Shown here one piece after another: positions 6,762 to 8,258 of a stretch of 8,258 nucleotides of DNA. A model generated the notes under the pieces. That model saw only the letters and a list, made by a program, of their open reading frames with translations, was not told the DNA's origin and searched no databases. The translations under genes were made by a program, and so were the position numbers. The stretch covers positions 1 through 8,258 of the forward strand of contig CAJGCP010000052.1 in assembly GCA_904501885.1 (NCBI GenBank), read 5' to 3'. The DNA comes from an uncultured Acetatifactor sp. (lineage in GTDB: Bacteria; Bacillota; Clostridia; Lachnospirales; Lachnospiraceae). The first letter of the stretch is position 1; each line of letters starts with the position of its first letter.

Positions 6762-8162
6762 ATGATGCACACACAAATCGGCAGACAGCACATCACCACA
6801 TTTGAGCAGGCGGTGGAGTACTTAAATGCCACTCCCAGATTTACAACAAAAAATGAAATGCAGGACACCCGGGCGTTTTTAAAGCGCCTGGGGAATCCTG
6901 ATACAGGGATGCGTATCATCCATGTGGCAGGCACAAACGGAAAAGGTTCCGTCTGTGCTTATTTGCGTTCTATGCTGGAGGAGGCGGGATACTCTGTAGC
7001 GGTATTTACATCTCCCCATTTGGTGGACATCAGAGAGCGTTTTGTGGTCAATGGGGAGATGATTTCCAAAGAGGAATTCTTGTGGGCGTTTCTGACTATT
7101 TACAATATGTTAGATTGGCCTGAGGAGAGTGGGGATAACGATGATTGCTCCGGCACATATGGCCGAGTGGAACCTCGGGAATGGCAGCAGTTCTACCACC
7201 CCACCTATTTTGAATATTTATTCTTCATCGCCATGCTGGTATTTCCTAAGTATCATCCGGATTTTTGTATCCTGGAAACCGGTCTTGGCGGACGCTTGGA
7301 TGCTACCAATTCAGTGGCAAAAAAAGAGCTGGCGGTGATTACCCGTATTGGGTTGGATCACGTGGAATATTTGGGCGATACGCCGGAGAAAATTGCGCAG
7401 GAAAAGGCAGGAATCATGCATTCATCGGCACCGGTGGTGTATTGGGAGACAGCAGATGGCGTAAAAGACGTATTTTCCCGATATGCCGAGAATTTAGGTA
7501 TTTCCGCACATTCTGTGTCGAAAAAAGACATAAATTTCCCAAAATTTCACGGAAAAACCATTGATTTTTCCGTTTCTTCTCGTTATTATAATTATATTAG
7601 TCTCAGTCTGCAAACTATTGCAGAATATCAGACAGAAAATGTAGCCTTGGCAGTACATGCCATCGAGGCGTTGAACCTTATCCCTATTCCATCAAAAGAA
7701 CAGATACAACGCGCAGTACATAAATGTCGATGGGCAGGCCGTATGGAGGAGGTGCTTCCGGAGGTATACGTGGATGGAGCACATAATGCAGACGGTGTCA
7801 GAGCCTTTTTGGAGACAGTGGCAAAGGACGGGCATACAGGCCCCAGAAGTTTGCTGTTCAGCGCAGTCAAGGATAAGGATTATGAGCATATGGCGAAGCA
7901 GGTGGCTGCTTCCGGATTATTCCAAAAGATTGTAATTGCCCATATGACCACGGGTAGAGCCACGGAGTTGGAGAGGCTGCAGAAGTTATTTGCAGAAAAC
8001 TGTAACTGTCCGGTGGAAGGATATGAGAGTGTAGCCTCGGCGTTTGAACAGACATACGAAAAGCGCAGTGAGACAGAACGCATATATGTAGCAGGTAGTT
8101 TGTATTTAGTTGGCGAGATAAAGGAGCATTCCTGTAATTCAGAAATAACGCCAATTGAATAA
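6762..8162 (+). CDS. folC: Folylpolyglutamate synthase / dihydrofolate synthase
   Basis: This Mur-ligase-type enzyme adds glutamate to (dihydro)folates with ATP, and may also convert dihydropteroate to dihydrofolate. The P-loop is AGTNGKGS at 56-63. TSPHLVDIRERF starts at 83, LETGLGGRLDATN is at 171-183, GLDHVEYLGDT and QEKAGI follow, and VDGAHN at 337-342 belongs to the C-terminal domain. At 466 residues it is longer than the usual 420-440. The surplus is partly an acidic stretch around 124-147 (EESGDNDDCSGTYGRVEPRE) before the conserved HPTYFEYLF segment. AGGAGA at 6748-6753 lies 8 nt before the first of two consecutive ATG codons, favouring 6762 over 6765. The gene follows valS by 48 nt and is probably co-transcribed. 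The valS-folC order is common in Firmicutes, and no folate-specific control was seen. Confidence 0.95.
   Translation: MMHTQIGRQHITTFEQAVEYLNATPRFTTKNEMQDTRAFLKRLGNPDTGMRIIHVAGTNGKGSVCAYLRSMLEEAGYSVAVFTSPHLVDIRERFVVNGEMISKEEFLWAFLTIYNMLDWPEESGDNDDCSGTYGRVEPREWQQFYHPTYFEYLFFIAMLVFPKYHPDFCILETGLGGRLDATNSVAKKELAVITRIGLDHVEYLGDTPEKIAQEKAGIMHSSAPVVYWETADGVKDVFSRYAENLGISAHSVSKKDINFPKFHGKTIDFSVSSRYYNYISLSLQTIAEYQTENVALAVHAIEALNLIPIPSKEQIQRAVHKCRWAGRMEEVLPEVYVDGAHNADGVRAFLETVAKDGHTGPRSLLFSAVKDKDYEHMAKQVAASGLFQKIVIAHMTTGRATELERLQKLFAENCNCPVEGYESVASAFEQTYEKRSETERIYVAGSLYLVGEIKEHSCNSEITPIE
8110..8138 (+). promoter_or_regulatory. Possible promoter inside the 3' end of folC
   Basis: TTGGCG (8110-8115) is followed after 17 bp by TGTAAT (8133-8138), four-of-six and five-of-six matches to the sigma-A consensus. 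Transcription from here would start about 20 nt before the folC stop and give the next gene an RNA leader of roughly 95 nt containing the hairpin at 8166-8238. This is weak on its own, because such matches arise by chance, and read-through from folC is an alternative. Confidence 0.3.
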
Positions 8163-8165
8163 AAA

Positions 8166-8238
8166 GAAACCTCGATGTAAGATTAAGGTGTTCATCTTGG
8201 CCGGATGAATAAAAACACTTTAACCAACAGGAGGTTTC
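8166..8238 (+). promoter_or_regulatory. Structured leader sequestering the ribosome binding site of the next gene
   Basis: Three nested helices can be read. The outer one is GAAACCTC (8166-8173) with GAGGTTTC (8231-8238), eight perfect pairs. The middle one is TTAAGGTG (8183-8190) with CACTTTAA (8216-8223), eight pairs with one G-U. The inner one is TTCATC (8191-8196) with GATGAA (8204-8209), closing a seven-base loop. The 3' strand of the outer helix contains most of the AGGAGG Shine-Dalgarno (8229-8234) of the gene starting at 8242. No T-run follows, so the element should act on translation rather than as a terminator. Its class is not one I recognise, and its regulatory role is inferred from structure and position only. 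Confidence 0.5.
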
Positions 8239-8241
8239 ACT

Positions 8242-8258
8242 ATGAATTTAACACAGAA
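8242..8258 (+). CDS. Start of an unidentified gene, cut by the window edge
   Basis: An ATG at 8242 is preceded by a perfect AGGAGG (8229-8234) with 7 nt spacing, among the best ribosome binding sites in the window. Only five complete codons (MNLTQ) are visible, too few to assign a product. The gene lies 79 nt after folC in the same direction, and its ribosome binding site is in the hairpin described for 8166-8238. Confidence 0.6.

Noticed and set aside
6404..6934. 176-codon open frame on the - strand across the valS/folC junction
   Set aside because: It is antisense to the ValRS coiled coil and the FolC N-terminus. Its Ser/Cys/Phe-rich low-complexity product is typical of the complement of a Glu/Lys-rich coiled coil.
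1..8258. CRISPR arrays, tRNA or rRNA genes, insertion sequences, long direct repeats
   Set aside because: I looked for regularly spaced repeats, cloverleaf patterns, transposase motifs and terminal inverted repeats by eye and found none.

Overview
The window looks like chromosomal DNA from a low-to-moderate GC Firmicute, most likely a clostridial or Lachnospiraceae-type gut anaerobe. This is inferred from a canonical T-box tRNA-sensing leader in front of an aminoacyl-tRNA synthetase operon, strong AGGAG-type ribosome binding sites 7-9 nt before the starts, a Gram-positive rho-independent terminator, and the valS-folC order common in this phylum. All recognisable genes lie on the + strand.

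Layout. (1) Positions 1-131 are non-coding as far as can be supported and end in a hairpin that buries the Shine-Dalgarno of the next gene. (2) 132-1262 encodes an integral membrane permease of the ion transporter superfamily (ArsB/NhaD/SLC13-like), closed by a strong terminator at 1300-1337. (3) 1407-2498 encodes a stand-alone DUF1016/YhcG-type PD-(D/E)XK nuclease-fold protein that is visibly more AT-rich than its right-hand neighbours, like a piece of the mobile accessory genome. (4) A near-consensus promoter (TTGACA, 17 bp, TATATT) overlaps the stop codon of that gene and drives a complete T-box riboswitch (about 2570-2850). Stem I, a GUA (valine) specifier, stem III, antiterminator and terminator can all be read. 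(5) Behind the T-box come an SGNH/GDSL hydrolase (2874-3950), valyl-tRNA synthetase valS (4035-6713) and folylpolyglutamate/dihydrofolate synthase folC (6762-8162). They run in the same direction with short gaps and no internal terminator. (6) After folC, 8163-8241 folds into an interrupted long hairpin whose outermost helix pairs exactly with the ribosome binding site of a further gene that begins at 8242 and leaves the window after five complete codons.

How it works together. When uncharged tRNA-Val accumulates, it should pair with the specifier GUA and the UGGU bulge, stabilise the antiterminator and let transcription run into the SGNH hydrolase, valS and probably folC. The unexpected part is that the first gene under valine control is a cytosolic SGNH hydrolase with no known link to valine or tRNA charging. 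The permease and the nuclease are separate transcription units. The two points most worth following up are the SGNH gene inside the valine T-box operon and the structured Shine-Dalgarno-sequestering leader at the right edge.
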